This document shows, one piece after another, positions 8,044-16,924 of a DNA stretch of 64,000 nucleotides; position 1 is the stretch's first letter, and every line of letters starts with the position of its first letter. The notes beneath the pieces were generated by a model. That model saw nothing but the letters and a program-made list of their open reading frames with translations, did not search any database and had not been told where the DNA came from. Made by a program: the position numbers and the translations under genes. Source of the stretch: Capnocytophaga haemolytica. Its GTDB lineage: Bacteria; Bacteroidota; Bacteroidia; Flavobacteriales; Flavobacteriaceae. The stretch covers positions 1-64,000 of the forward strand of contig NZ_CP014227.1 of NCBI RefSeq assembly GCF_001553545.1. Reading direction: 5' to 3'.

Positions 8044-8619
8044 ATGAAATTACAAACATTAATCGCAGTATTTGCAGGGCTCCTTATAGCCCAAGTGTCA
8101 TTTGCACAAGAAGTCGGTACCACCACTGATACCACTACCGTGCCAACCCCAGTAGATGTAAAGCCTGAAGCTGTTATGCCTACTGAGAACACCGCTCAAA
8201 CAAAAGCTACTCTGGAAGCTCAAAAAAAATCCTTAGAAGCTCAAGAAAAAGCTCAGAAAGCACAAGAGAAACTCGCTAAAGAGCAAGCTAAGGCTCAAAA
8301 AGAGCAAGAGAAATTAGCTAAAGAACAGGCTAAAGCTCAAAAGAAACAAGAAAAATTAGCTAAAGAACAAGCTAAGAAGCAAGAGCGCCTATCAAAAGCT
8401 AATCAGGAGGTTTCAAAGTTAGAAGCTAAGATTGCAAAAGCTCAAACAGCTTTGGCTAAAGAGCAAAACAACTTGACCATCAAGAAAGCTAAAGGGAAAC
8501 TTTCTCCTCAAGACGAAGCTAAACTCAATGGTAAGATCCTCGACAGAAAGCAGGATATCAATGACTTAAACTTTAAGCTCCTCAAAGCTAAAGAGAAAGT
8601 AAACAAGTATTCTATCTAA
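8044..8619 (+). CDS. Secreted Ala/Lys/Gln/Glu-rich coiled-coil protein
   Basis: 191 aa from the ATG at 8044; a longer frame from 8011 would start inside the promoter. A signal peptide (MKLQTLIAVFAGLLIAQVSF, then AQ) is followed by a Thr/Pro linker and a long coiled coil made of imperfect repeats of AKEQAKAQKKQEKL, with further helix to the end. No enzymatic domain is visible. It is probably a periplasmic structural or binding protein, function unknown. The coding DNA between about 8255 and 8375 is internally repetitive, so copy number could vary by slippage. Confidence 0.8.
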   Translation: MKLQTLIAVFAGLLIAQVSFAQEVGTTTDTTTVPTPVDVKPEAVMPTENTAQTKATLEAQKKSLEAQEKAQKAQEKLAKEQAKAQKEQEKLAKEQAKAQKKQEKLAKEQAKKQERLSKANQEVSKLEAKIAKAQTALAKEQNNLTIKKAKGKLSPQDEAKLNGKILDRKQDINDLNFKLLKAKEKVNKYSI

Positions 8620-8634
8620 GATTTAATAACGAAC

Positions 8635-8672
8635 AAAAAGGCTGCCATTCACACAGTGAATGGCAGCCTTTT
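8635..8672. terminator. Bidirectional hairpin terminator
   Basis: A long stem (AAAAGGCTGCCATTCAC with its complement) and a three-base loop, followed by T residues, lie between the convergent coiled-coil gene and asnS. Confidence 0.9.
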
Positions 8673-8716
8673 CATCTCTACTCTACCTACTAACTAATCT
8701 CTAATCTTCTGATCCC

Positions 8717-10147
8717 TTAAAACTCTGCATTCTGTGGCGTACGTGGGTAAGGAATCACATCGCGGATATTGGTCATCCCTGTGGTAAAGAGCACTAATCG
8801 CTCAAAGCCTAATCCAAAGCCGCTGTGTACTGCTGTGCCAAAGCGTCTGAGGTCTAAATACCACCATAGGTCTTCCTCCTTGATACCCAAGTCGTGCACC
8901 TTCTGCAAGAGCACATCATAGCGTTCCTCACGCTGCGAACCTCCTACAATTTCCCCAATACCAGGGAAGAGGATGTCCATAGCGCGCACGGTTTTGCCAT
9001 CTTCATTTAAGCGCATATAGAAGGCTTTTATCTTCGCAGGATAGTCGAACAGGATCACAGGGCATTGGAAGTGTTTTTCCACCAAATAACGCTCGTGCTC
9101 GCTCTGCAAATCGGCTCCCCACTCATCGATGAGGTATTGGAATTTCTTCTTCTTATTATGGTTGCAGTTCTTGAGGATATCTATTGCCTCCGTATAGCTC
9201 ACCCGCTTAAAGTTATTGTGGATTACGAACTCTATCTTCTCAATGAGGTTCATTGTGCTGCGCTCATTCTGTGGTTTAGTCTTTTCCTCGTCTAAGAATC
9301 GCTGATTGAGGAATTCAATATCCGCACGGCAAGTCTCCAAGGTGTACTTGAGCACATACTTGATAAAATCCTCAGCCAAGTCCATATTGCCTGCTAAGTC
9401 CAAGAACGCTACTTCGGGTTCTATCATCCAAAATTCTGCCAAGTGGCGTGAGGTGTTGGAGTTCTCAGCTCTAAAGGTAGGACCAAAGGTATAAATCTTG
9501 CCGAGTGCCATTGCAAAGGTCTCGCCTTCTAACTGCCCTGAAACGGTAAGGTTGGTCTCTCTCCCAAAGAAGTCTTTCTTAAAGTCTACCTCGCCTGTCT
9601 CTGTCAGGGGTGGGTTCTTCGCATCTAAGGCAGTTACGCGGAACATCTCACCTGCCCCTTCGGCATCACTCCCCGTGATAATAGGGGTATTCACATAGAA
9701 AAATCCGTTTTCTTGGAAGTACTTATGTATCGCATACGCCAGTGTCGAACGTACGCGCATTATCGCCCCAAAGGCATTGGTACGCACGCGCAAGTGCGCA
9801 TTCTCACGCAAAAACTCTAAGGAGTGCTTTTTAGGCTGTATGGGGTATTCCTCGGGGTTGCTATCGCCGAGTACTTTGAGCTTCGCTGCCTGCACCTCGA
9901 TAGCTTGCCCTTTGCCTTGGCTCTCCACTACCGTGCCTTCCACTTCTACAGCAGCCCCCGTGGTGATACGCCTGAGCAGTGCCTCATCGGTGTGCTCAAA
10001 GTCTACTACTACTTGTACATTCTCCAAACACGACCCATCGTTGAGGGCTATAAATCGGTTACTTCTAAACGTCCTCACCCAGCCTTTGAGCGTTACCTCT
10101 TGGGCTAACTTTCCTTCTTTTAATAATTTCTTAATACTGATATACAT
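8717..10147 (-). CDS. asnS: Asparaginyl-tRNA synthetase
   Basis: 476 aa class II aminoacyl-tRNA synthetase charging tRNA-Asn. There is an OB-fold anticodon-binding N-terminus ([20 protein letters not shown]), then class II motif 1 (near [19 protein letters not shown]), motif 2 ([20 protein letters not shown]) and motif 3 ([16 protein letters not shown]). Residues E and N in FRAENSN together with the family length favour Asn over Asp specificity. It ends at the shared hairpin 8635-8672. Confidence 0.97.
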   Translation of the reverse strand: MYISIKKLLKEGKLAQEVTLKGWVRTFRSNRFIALNDGSCLENVQVVVDFEHTDEALLRRITTGAAVEVEGTVVESQGKGQAIEVQAAKLKVLGDSNPEEYPIQPKKHSLEFLRENAHLRVRTNAFGAIMRVRSTLAYAIHKYFQENGFFYVNTPIITGSDAEGAGEMFRVTALDAKNPPLTETGEVDFKKDFFGRETNLTVSGQLEGETFAMALGKIYTFGPTFRAENSNTSRHLAEFWMIEPEVAFLDLAGNMDLAEDFIKYVLKYTLETCRADIEFLNQRFLDEEKTKPQNERSTMNLIEKIEFVIHNNFKRVSYTEAIDILKNCNHNKKKKFQYLIDEWGADLQSEHERYLVEKHFQCPVILFDYPAKIKAFYMRLNEDGKTVRAMDILFPGIGEIVGGSQREERYDVLLQKVHDLGIKEEDLWWYLDLRRFGTAVHSGFGLGFERLVLFTTGMTNIRDVIPYPRTPQNAEF

Positions 10148-10168
10148 TTTATTTGCTTTAGTGATCAG

Positions 10169-10220
10169 AGGTCAGAAGTCAGAGGTCAGCAACTGATCGC
10201 TGACTTCTGACTTCTGACCC
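10169..10220. repeat. Heptamer-phased inverted repeat
   Basis: Two 22-bp arms (10169-10190 and 10199-10220) made of degenerate heptamers (GGTCAGA, then TGACTTC/TGACCCC) fold into a near-perfect hairpin with an 8-base loop. It lies between asnS and the BASS-type transporter, downstream of the latter, and may end that transcript. It belongs to the dispersed heptamer family described in the findings. Confidence 0.75.
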
Positions 10221-10230
10221 CTAACTTCTT

Positions 10231-11109
10231 TTATCTCTTCATTCTTATTGTTATAAATGCAAATGTCATCGTAGTAAAGAACGAGAACATCGCATACACC
10301 AAGGCAGGGTGTTCAAGGGGGGTGCCACTATGCCCAGCGAGTTTACTTGCTACAGCTATCGCCAGCACTGTGTTCTGCAAGCCTACCTCTATACTGATGG
10401 TTGTAGACTGTACACCGCTGAGCCTAAAGGCTTTCACAGCTATCAGATAGCTGCCTATCATTGCCGTGAGGTGCATTAGTAAGGTGGAGGGGAATAGGTG
10501 TAAAATGCCGTCTACGGAGATACCACTGCCACCCGACTCCTTCCCTGCAAAAAACTTAATCAAGAACACCAAGCCTAATAGCAAAGTCGTAGCTATCTTC
10601 AACGGCTGGCGAAGACGATATGACACCCTTGGAAAAAATCGCCTAAAGAGCAAGCCTACAAACAGCGGAATGACGATTACCTTTAGCACCTCCCATACCA
10701 TTCCCCAAAGGTCGAGCTGCACCTGTGCATTCTCGCCCATAAAGTAGCCTGCTGACCACGTTGAGAGCAGCGGTATGGTAATGAGTATGAGTAGACTATT
10801 TACTGTGGTGAGCGCTACCGCCAAAGCTGTATCAGCATTGATGAGATAGCTGATGAAGTTAGAGGTCGTACCTCCTGGGCAGATTGCTACCAAGAAGAGC
10901 CCTACCTTTTCCTCAGGCGAAAGCTCAAACATACTTGCAATGATAAATGCACACAGTGGCAAGAATATCATCTGCAATGTTAGCCCCAAATACAAAGGCT
11001 TCGACTGCTTAAATATCCTGCCAAAATCCCTAACCCTCAGCGAACTCCCGATCGCAAAGGTGATGAGCATTAGCACTGCTGAAAGTAAATAATCTATAAA
11101 GTTCGTCAT
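10231..11109 (-). CDS. Bile acid:sodium symporter (BASS) family transporter
   Basis: 292 aa with about nine or ten hydrophobic segments. Family motifs are visible: GLFLVAICPGGTTSNFISYL (the conserved PGG-SN crossover region) and ISIEVGLQNTVLAIAVA (the E-x-G-x-QN second crossover). In ASBT homologues these two crossing helices bind Na+ and substrate. The natural substrate is unknown; many bacterial members carry pantoate or organic anions. It is located in the inner membrane. Confidence 0.9.
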   Translation of the reverse strand: MTNFIDYLLSAVLMLITFAIGSSLRVRDFGRIFKQSKPLYLGLTLQMIFLPLCAFIIASMFELSPEEKVGLFLVAICPGGTTSNFISYLINADTALAVALTTVNSLLILITIPLLSTWSAGYFMGENAQVQLDLWGMVWEVLKVIVIPLFVGLLFRRFFPRVSYRLRQPLKIATTLLLGLVFLIKFFAGKESGGSGISVDGILHLFPSTLLMHLTAMIGSYLIAVKAFRLSGVQSTTISIEVGLQNTVLAIAVASKLAGHSGTPLEHPALVYAMFSFFTTMTFAFITIRMKR

Positions 11110-11133
11110 CTACTATCTCCTTGATGAGAAATG

Positions 11134-12048
11134 TTAATAATTGTATGTATAAGTAGCCTTTACCTTGCCGTCTATCTTATACGTCATTGATTTCAACCTA
11201 TTACCATCGTACTGATAATCAAACGTACGCGTACCATTGCCCAGATCGTTATAATCAGGGGAGAGATTATTGTTGTAGAAATGCTTCGTATAGCTTGTAA
11301 GAGGATAAAACGCTGAGTGAATCATACTATCCATCAAATGGCTACCATAAGCGTCGTAATGCTCTATCTGGTCAATCTCTGTAAGCCACTGAAATAGGCG
11401 CCCTGAGTAGATATTGCTATGTTTGGTGTCATACGAGGTGTAAGTACAATAGCTTCTCTGCTCTTTATTAAGCACATTGCCCACATAAGGTATTTTCTCA
11501 AACACGCCTACCATACCGTCATTATTGAGCGTATAACTCATCAACTCACTATTTTTACCATCCGAAACGTTGATGAAGACAGCATTAGCATTGTACTCGT
11601 ACGAGAACGTCTTCGTTACCGTTCCGTTGACTACCGTCTTGCGATCCAAACGCTGCTTATAATGATATTCTATGTACTGATTGGTATCCTTCAGGCTGAT
11701 CTTATTGATGGTAGGTCCCGTAAAATCGTATACATATACCTTATCAGCTACCCCAGTGGCTTTGATAGTCACTTGATCGATCACCTGCTCCCCATCCTTG
11801 TACTTAATCTCGTAGGTCTTCTCCGTTTTAGTTCCGTTATCGACCTTCATCTCAGTCCAACCCAAAAGCCTATCGCCTGCAATCTTATAATCAATGGTAG
11901 TGGTGATTGCCCCTGCGCTACCTTGCTCGTTAATAACAACCTGACTGGGGAAACCCACCTGCGTCACTTGATTCCCGTTGTCATCTCCTGATTTCATACA
12001 AGCTGAGAGACTTAAAACTCCGCTTGCTAATAATACGATCTTTTTCAT
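11134..12048 (-). CDS. Hypothetical lipoprotein, beta-rich
   Basis: 304 aa. The signal MKKIVLLASGVLSLSAC has the lipobox LSAC (Cys17). The body is beta-strand rich with repeated Y-x-Y and KTFSYEYNAN, RTFDYQYDGNRLKSMTY patterns, loosely similar to YD-type or DUF4595-like surface lipoproteins; no family is claimed. It probably sits on the outer membrane. The promoter -7 TACCTTTG is at 12087-12080 on the minus strand. Confidence 0.7.
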   Translation of the reverse strand: MKKIVLLASGVLSLSACMKSGDDNGNQVTQVGFPSQVVINEQGSAGAITTTIDYKIAGDRLLGWTEMKVDNGTKTEKTYEIKYKDGEQVIDQVTIKATGVADKVYVYDFTGPTINKISLKDTNQYIEYHYKQRLDRKTVVNGTVTKTFSYEYNANAVFINVSDGKNSELMSYTLNNDGMVGVFEKIPYVGNVLNKEQRSYCTYTSYDTKHSNIYSGRLFQWLTEIDQIEHYDAYGSHLMDSMIHSAFYPLTSYTKHFYNNNLSPDYNDLGNGTRTFDYQYDGNRLKSMTYKIDGKVKATYTYNY

Positions 12049-12079
12049 CTTGTTAAATGTTTTAAAATTAATATTGCGA

Positions 12080-12087
12080 CAAAGGTA
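12080..12087 (-). promoter_or_regulatory. -7 element of the 304-aa lipoprotein gene
   Basis: TACCTTTG on the minus strand, 31 bases before the start codon; no good -33 TTG is visible. Confidence 0.5.
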
Positions 12088-12143
12088 CGACTTTTATTTA
12101 AAATACCGAATATACATTATCATTTTTTCAAAAAAACACCCCC

Positions 12144-12749
12144 TCAATCAATGCGCAATTGCAGTGAATATTTGATAGCACAAAGCCTAACCACCACGAT
12201 TACAAACATCGCAATCAGCGAGATATACCCCTGAAAGAAATCAAAATTACGCAATCCTAAAAATATTACACTCCCTATAAGGCAAGGCGTCGCATACAGC
12301 TCTTTATGGAATATCACAGGGATTTCATTACACAGAATATCGCGTATCACCCCACCAAAGCAGGCAGTCATCATCCCAATGGCCACCACAATCGAGTAGT
12401 GAAACTGATAAGGATACGAAAGCGCTATCTCAGTGCCTATAATGGTAAAGACAGCTATCCCCAACGTATCAAACAAAATCAGTGCTCGGTGCATATATCC
12501 AGCCTTCTTCTGAAAGAGAATTGCCGTAAGTGCCCCTAAAAAGATGCTCAACACATACAGCGGCTCCTTCATCCAGAACACTGGTGTGCGCCCTATTATC
12601 ACATCCCTGAGCGTACCTCCACCCACTGCCGCAACAAAGGCTATGATGAAAATACCAAACAAATCAAAATTGCGCTCACGAGCTGCTAATGCCCCCGAGA
12701 CCGCAAACACAAAAGTGCCAACCAAGTCGGCTATAAAAAAGAAATGCAT
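12144..12749 (-). CDS. UPF0126 / TRIC-type membrane protein
   Basis: 201 aa with about six to seven membrane segments arranged as two similar halves. The family signatures GTFVFAVSGALAARERNFDL, VGGGTLRDVIIGRTPVFW and FGGVIRDILCNEIPVIF (G-x-R-D-x-x) mark the two UPF0126 repeats. Bacterial homologues (YicG/TRIC) have been shown structurally to be trimeric cation channels. It is 6 bases downstream of the CCG-domain gene, so probably co-transcribed with it. Confidence 0.9.
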   Translation of the reverse strand: MHFFFIADLVGTFVFAVSGALAARERNFDLFGIFIIAFVAAVGGGTLRDVIIGRTPVFWMKEPLYVLSIFLGALTAILFQKKAGYMHRALILFDTLGIAVFTIIGTEIALSYPYQFHYSIVVAIGMMTACFGGVIRDILCNEIPVIFHKELYATPCLIGSVIFLGLRNFDFFQGYISLIAMFVIVVVRLCAIKYSLQLRID

Positions 12750-12755
12750 TTTTTA

Positions 12756-13547
12756 TTACTTTGATTCTTTCCCATTATTCTCTGCCAGCAACTCCGCCAC
12801 ATCGTACACCTTCACTTGCCCCTCTTTTTGCTTAGCCTTCAGCCCATCGCTCATCATTATATGGCAAAACGGGCAACCTGTAGCGATGATGTCTGCCTTC
12901 ACTTCTAAAGCCTGCTCGGTGCGTGCCACATTGATTTCACCTGTACCACGCTCCGATTCCTTGAACATCTGTGCGCCACCCGCCCCACAGCACATCGCGC
13001 GGGCTTTGTGCCGCTTCATCTCAATCAGGTCAGCCTCTAAGGTAGAAAGCACCTCACGAGGCGCGTTGTACACGCCATTGGCACGGCCTAAGTAGCAGGG
13101 GTCGTGAAAGACGATCTTCTTTCCCTTAAAGCTGCCCCCCTCAATGGTAAGTCGTCCCTCAGCAATCAGTGCTTTGAGTAGCTCGGTGTGGTGCATCACT
13201 TCGTAATTACCCCCAAGAGCAGGATATTCATTCTTTAGCGTATTAAAACAGTGTGGACAGGCAGTAACAATCCTCGTGATACCATAGCTGTTGAGCGTCT
13301 CAATATTGGCCATTGCCTGCATCTGAAACAAAAACTCATTGCCTGCACGCTTGGCAGGGTCGCCTGTACAACCCTCCTCAGTGCCCAGCACCGCAAAACT
13401 CACTTTCGCCTTGATGAGCAGCTGTGCAAACGAGCGCACAATGCGCTTGGCACGCTCATCAAAGCTGCCAGCACAGCCTACCCAAAGCAGCACTTCGGGC
13501 ATCTTGCCTTGTGCGGAGAGTTCCGCCATAGTGGGTATGTCTAACAT
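12756..13547 (-). CDS. CCG-domain (Fe-S) protein, HdrB/GlcF-like
   Basis: 263 aa with two cysteine-rich CCG domains: CAGSFDERAKR...TACPHCFNTLKNEYP in the first half and FHDPCYLGR...CCGAGGAQMF...TGCPFCHIM in the second. Such proteins bind Fe-S clusters and serve as electron-transfer subunits of lactate, glycolate or glycerol-3-phosphate oxidising complexes or Hdr-like enzymes. In Bacteroidota it is commonly paired with a ferredoxin-domain partner, which is not present in the window. Redox role is inferred. Confidence 0.88.
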   Translation of the reverse strand: MLDIPTMAELSAQGKMPEVLLWVGCAGSFDERAKRIVRSFAQLLIKAKVSFAVLGTEEGCTGDPAKRAGNEFLFQMQAMANIETLNSYGITRIVTACPHCFNTLKNEYPALGGNYEVMHHTELLKALIAEGRLTIEGGSFKGKKIVFHDPCYLGRANGVYNAPREVLSTLEADLIEMKRHKARAMCCGAGGAQMFKESERGTGEINVARTEQALEVKADIIATGCPFCHIMMSDGLKAKQKEGQVKVYDVAELLAENNGKESK

Positions 13548-13558
13548 AGTAGATTTGC

Positions 13559-13945
13559 TTAACTTTCAAACACCTCCACGGTGCCTTGTGTTTCCTTTAG
13601 TTCGGTGAACTTGCCCTCAAAGCGCGTAGCTTTCACGCTCAGGTTGTCAATCAGGTGATAATTGCCCCCACGCGGCTTGCCAAATATAATCCCGTGATAC
13701 TTAAAGCCGTGCTGCCTTAGCCACGCCTCCGTAACCGCTCTGTGTGCCTCTGTCCGTGCCGTGAAGAAGTAGATGTTGTGCCCCTCATCGTACCATTTGT
13801 TCACCTGCAAGAGCGCATCGGGGTACACCGCTGCCGTTGCCATTCGCTCCGCCTCCTCATTGGGGATATCCTCCCCGATAGTGCCATCGATATCGATGAG
13901 GTAGTTCTTGTGCTTTTCTTCTTCCTTAAAAAGGTTTTTCTCCAT
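13559..13945 (-). CDS. Small HAD-like phosphatase
   Basis: 128 aa. HAD motif I is YLIDIDGTIGED near residue 16, motif II is FFTARTEAHR (Thr after a hydrophobic strand), with a short helical insert and HLIDNLS as a possible motif III/IV. Length and the D-x-D-G-T motif suit a capless HAD phosphatase or kinase-like 5'-nucleotidase. Substrate is unknown. It lies 11 bases upstream of the CCG-domain gene and in the same direction. Confidence 0.8.
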   Translation of the reverse strand: MEKNLFKEEEKHKNYLIDIDGTIGEDIPNEEAERMATAAVYPDALLQVNKWYDEGHNIYFFTARTEAHRAVTEAWLRQHGFKYHGIIFGKPRGGNYHLIDNLSVKATRFEGKFTELKETQGTVEVFES

Positions 13946-14086
13946 AGTGTTTTTAAATTAGTGAAATAGAGTTATTATTTTACAACACCCTTAGAAAGAC
14001 ATTTTCTGCAAAACCCACTTTTATTAGTCTATTTATCCAAAAACAGAGGTTTATATAGAATCTCAAAAACTCAGAAATACCCTACT

Positions 14087-14130
14087 TGTGTTTTCCCTGT
14101 GTTTTCCTTTTGTTTTCCCTGTGTTTTCCC
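14087..14130. repeat. 11-bp tandem repeat, four units
   Basis: TGTGTTTTCCC is repeated four times with two small variants (TGTGTTTTCCT, TTTGTTTTCCC), between menB and the HAD gene. It shares the 11-bp period with the CG-type arrays but not their sequence. Confidence 0.85.
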
Positions 14131-14206
14131 TTCCCTTTCTCAGAATATTTTTCTGTTGTACATTATTCACTTTCTCATACCCCAAACCTCATACCGCACA
14201 GCTCCC

Positions 14207-15046
14207 CTACGGTATCCACTTCTTCTCAAAGTTTGGTTTTCGCTTCTCAAGGAACGCATCACGACCCTCTTTGGCTTCATCAGTCATATACGCCAAGCGA
14301 GTAGCTTCTCCCGCAAACACCTGTTGCCCTACCATACCATCATCGGTGAGGTTCATCGCAAATTTCAGCATCTTGATAGAGGTTGGCGACTTAGCGAGGA
14401 TCTCATTTGCCCACTCAATAGCCGTATCTTCTAGCTGGTCGTGAGGCACTACGGCATTTACCATTCCCATCTCAAAAGCCTCTTGAGCCGAGTAGTTGCG
14501 CCCCAAGAAGAAGATCTCCCGTGCTTTCTTCTGCCCTACCATCTTAGCCAAATACGCCGATCCGTATCCCGCATCAAAGCTGGTAACGTCAGCGTCCGTT
14601 TGCTTAAAGATAGCGTGCTCTTTGCTCGCCAAGGTGAGGTCGCACACCACGTGCAGCGAGTGTCCGCCGCCTACTGCCCAACCTGGCACTACGGCAATCA
14701 CCACCTTAGGCATAAAGCGAATGAGGCGTTGCACCTCCAAGATATTGAGCCGATGGTAACCGTCCTCGCCCACGTACCCCTGATGTCCACGCGCTTTCTG
14801 GTCGCCCCCACTACAGAAACTCCACACGCCATCTTTAGGCGAGGGACCCTCAGCAGAGAGCAGCACCACCCCGATGTTCGTGTCCTCATACGCATCGCTA
14901 AAAGCGTCCAATAGCTCTGAGGTCGTCTTAGGCCGAAAGGCATTGCGCACCTCAGGGCGGTTAAAAGCTATGCGGGCAATATGTTCCGCCTTTTTGTAAG
15001 TAATGTCTGTGTATTCTTTTACAGTTATCCAATTCATATATTTCAA
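14207..15046 (-). CDS. menB: 1,4-dihydroxy-2-naphthoyl-CoA synthase
   Basis: 279 aa crotonase-fold enzyme that closes the second ring of menaquinone from o-succinylbenzoyl-CoA. MenB-specific features are [17 protein letters not shown] (oxyanion region and mobile loop), [20 protein letters not shown], and [17 protein letters not shown]. The C-terminal end [18 protein letters not shown] is typical. The start could be either ATG 15046 or ATG 15037. No other men genes are in the window. Menaquinone as quinone fits an anaerobe/capnophile. Confidence 0.96.
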   Translation of the reverse strand: MKYMNWITVKEYTDITYKKAEHIARIAFNRPEVRNAFRPKTTSELLDAFSDAYEDTNIGVVLLSAEGPSPKDGVWSFCSGGDQKARGHQGYVGEDGYHRLNILEVQRLIRFMPKVVIAVVPGWAVGGGHSLHVVCDLTLASKEHAIFKQTDADVTSFDAGYGSAYLAKMVGQKKAREIFFLGRNYSAQEAFEMGMVNAVVPHDQLEDTAIEWANEILAKSPTSIKMLKFAMNLTDDGMVGQQVFAGEATRLAYMTDEAKEGRDAFLEKRKPNFEKKWIP

Positions 15047-15081
15047 ATTTCAGGTCTCAGCTGACAGCTAAATCCTCATTT

Positions 15082-15591
15082 CTACAATCTAAAATAAATA
15101 GGGTAGGCAAAGGTTACAGATACAGGTTTGCCACCTTGTCTGCCAGGTATCAGACGAGGCAATGCCTCTATAATGCGCTGTGCCTCTCGTTCTAATAGCT
15201 TATCAGGACCTCTCGTTCTTATTATCTCTATACAACCATCTGTTTTGATATGAAAAGAGACAATTACTTTCCCTTGTACACAAGCCTCTGTATACTCCTC
15301 TGGGAACCTAAAATGTAGTGCAGCATACTTATCTAAGCACTTTTTAAAACAGCTAAACTGCTCCGATGTTGCCACGCCCCTACACTCCTCAAACATAGGT
15401 TTCTCTTCCACTACCGCAAAAGGAATATCTTCTTCTGTTTGTGTAGCACTCTTTGAAGGAAACTCATCTGCTCTCGGCAGATTGCAAATACTCATCACTG
15501 GTATTGGTGGCAGTGGTGTAGCACCCTTGCGTTTTTGCCCATACCCCAACATACACACCACCAAGGCTACTATTGTAATTGCTATTCTCAT
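15082..15591 (-). CDS. TonB C-terminal-like secreted protein, copy 1
   Basis: 169 aa. The signal-like N-terminus MRIAITIVALVVCMLGYGQK is identical to that of the gene at 16343. The C-terminal half is a TonB-C-like domain: GKVIVSFHIKTDGCIEIIRT, then LEREAQRIIEALPRLIPGRQ and a final YPIYFRL. It lacks the proline-rich spacer and internal membrane anchor of a classical TonB, so an energy-transducing role is doubtful; similar short proteins are common in Bacteroidota. Its 5' end is part of a 92-bp perfect repeat. Confidence 0.75.
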   Translation of the reverse strand: MRIAITIVALVVCMLGYGQKRKGATPLPPIPVMSICNLPRADEFPSKSATQTEEDIPFAVVEEKPMFEECRGVATSEQFSCFKKCLDKYAALHFRFPEEYTEACVQGKVIVSFHIKTDGCIEIIRTRGPDKLLEREAQRIIEALPRLIPGRQGGKPVSVTFAYPIYFRL

Positions 15592-15611
15592 ATTATTCTC
15601 AGGTTTCAGGT
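15520..15611. repeat. 92-bp perfect direct repeat, copy A
   Basis: Covers the signal-peptide coding start of the TonB-C-like gene and its leader. The same 92 bases recur at 16778-16869 without a mismatch. Confidence 0.9.
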
Positions 15612-15676
15612 TTCAGCTGGCAGCTGTCAGTCAGCACCTCACAATCTGATCTCTACCTCCTGACCTCTGACTACTA

Positions 15677-15973
15677 TCATTTATCCTCATAATGCCCTAA
15701 GGCTTGGGTGATGATCACCGTATAGGCTTCAACACCCTCGCGTGCCGTCTCTACAATCTCATAGATAAGGCGGTTTTTATCATCTAATCGCCGCGACCAA
15801 AAATCGCCTTTTAGGTGTTTTAACTTTTCGGGTTTGCCAATGCCTACACGAGGATCATTCATTAGTTCTAAGAAGATCCTCAGCACATTAGCATTGATAG
15901 CTTTATTCCCTGAACGTGTGATCTCCTCTATATCTAACTTTCCTTTCTTAACAAAATCTAATTTGTAGCGCAT
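15677..15973 (-). CDS. Txe/YoeB-type toxin
   Basis: 98 aa. Features match the YoeB family of ribosome-dependent mRNA endonucleases: GIGKPEKLKHLKGDFWSRRL, then NRLIYEIVE, and the C-terminal ALGHYEDK, giving the expected Glu, Arg and His/Tyr active-site residues. The N-terminus is longer than in E. coli YoeB. The start overlaps the end of the antitoxin gene by 16 bases, the usual antitoxin-first order. Confidence 0.88.
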   Translation of the reverse strand: MRYKLDFVKKGKLDIEEITRSGNKAINANVLRIFLELMNDPRVGIGKPEKLKHLKGDFWSRRLDDKNRLIYEIVETAREGVEAYTVIITQALGHYEDK

Positions 15974-16284
15974 AACGAATTGACATAGTCAATAACATCC
16001 TCTTCTGTTTCTAAAAGATAGTGTTCTCCTTGAGCCATCTGAGCCCTACCTTCTGCCACACGCTTACCTAGCTCCGCCGCATACTCCTCCGATTGTATAT
16101 ATGCATCAATATCGGCATACTTCTTCTTAGCACCCGCCTTTTTCTTAGTGTGGTGTAATTTTTCTTCCACATTCTTAAAAGGGTGCTTACTCAAAAAATC
16201 GCGCACCAAAGCCACCTCGCTCGGGGCTACATCAAAGCTAAATCTCGTTACAGTTGTCGGTTCCATTTCTTGTACTGTTGTCAT
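15958..16284 (-). CDS. Antitoxin of the YoeB-type pair
   Basis: 108 aa, directly upstream of and overlapping the toxin. The sequence is Lys/Glu-rich and helical: SEVALVRDFLSKHPFKNVEE, a KKKAGAKKKY linker, then IDAYIQSEEYAAELGKRVAE, and an acidic end (ETEEDVIDYVNSL) that probably wraps the toxin. It is not an obvious YefM/Phd. The call as antitoxin rests on position and size. Confidence 0.75.
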   Translation of the reverse strand: MTTVQEMEPTTVTRFSFDVAPSEVALVRDFLSKHPFKNVEEKLHHTKKKAGAKKKYADIDAYIQSEEYAAELGKRVAEGRAQMAQGEHYLLETEEDVIDYVNSLCATN

Positions 16285-16342
16285 ATTATTCTCAACTTTC
16301 AGGTATCAGCTGCCAGCTCTCAGGCTGGAAGCTAAACCTCTA

Positions 16343-16849
16343 TTACTCATCTTTCACTTCTGGGCTCTGCAATCTAAAACTAATAGGATAGTCAAAGATT
16401 ACAGGAACAGGCTTCCCGTACAGTTTACCAGGTATAAACTTAGGCAGCGCCTCTATAATGTGACGTACCTCCTGTTCTAATAGTGGGTGCGGACCTCGTA
16501 ATTCTACTATGGTAACACTCCCATCAGGATTTACACGAAAAACCAAACGAACGCTCCCCTGAATACCCGCCTTCACAGCCGCTTCAGGATAATGAAAGTG
16601 AGCAATCACGTGCTTATTCAACTGTTCCTTAAAGCACTTCGTCTGCTCCTGCTTGTCAACATCCTTACACGCCTCAAACATAGGTTTCTCATCTACTACC
16701 GAAAAAGAAAACATCTCTTCCTCCACCACAATCTCTGGTATGCTCCTTACCTTGCTACTTTGCGTAGGCTTCTTACCAGCACCCTTGCGTTTTTGCCCAT
16801 ACCCCAACATACACACCACCAAGGCTACTATTGTAATTGCTATTCTCAT
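16343..16849 (-). CDS. TonB C-terminal-like secreted protein, copy 2
   Basis: 168 aa paralogue of the gene at 15082. The first 24 residues are identical (signal peptide plus KRKGA), the middle differs, and the TonB-C-like region is related (GSVRLVFRVNPDGSVTIVEL, then LEQEVRHIIEALPKFIPGKL and a final YPISFRL). Together the two copies bracket the toxin-antitoxin pair, with three near-identical leaders in the minus direction. Function unknown, envelope location likely. Confidence 0.75.
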   Translation of the reverse strand: MRIAITIVALVVCMLGYGQKRKGAGKKPTQSSKVRSIPEIVVEEEMFSFSVVDEKPMFEACKDVDKQEQTKCFKEQLNKHVIAHFHYPEAAVKAGIQGSVRLVFRVNPDGSVTIVELRGPHPLLEQEVRHIIEALPKFIPGKLYGKPVPVIFDYPISFRLQSPEVKDE

Positions 16850-16869
16850 ATTATTCTCAGGTTTCAGGT
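16778..16869. repeat. 92-bp perfect direct repeat, copy B
   Basis: Identical to 15520-15611, 1258 bases away, in the same orientation. It spans the start of the second TonB-C-like gene and its heptamer-phased leader. Confidence 0.9.
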
Positions 16870-16924
16870 CTCAGCTTTCAGCTGTCAGTCATCAGGGTAC
16901 AATCTGACCTCTGACCCCTGACCC

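Noticed and set aside
10169..10220. Heptamer tracts as CRISPR repeats or IS ends
   Set aside because: Units are 7 bp, variable, without constant spacers, transposase or target duplications.
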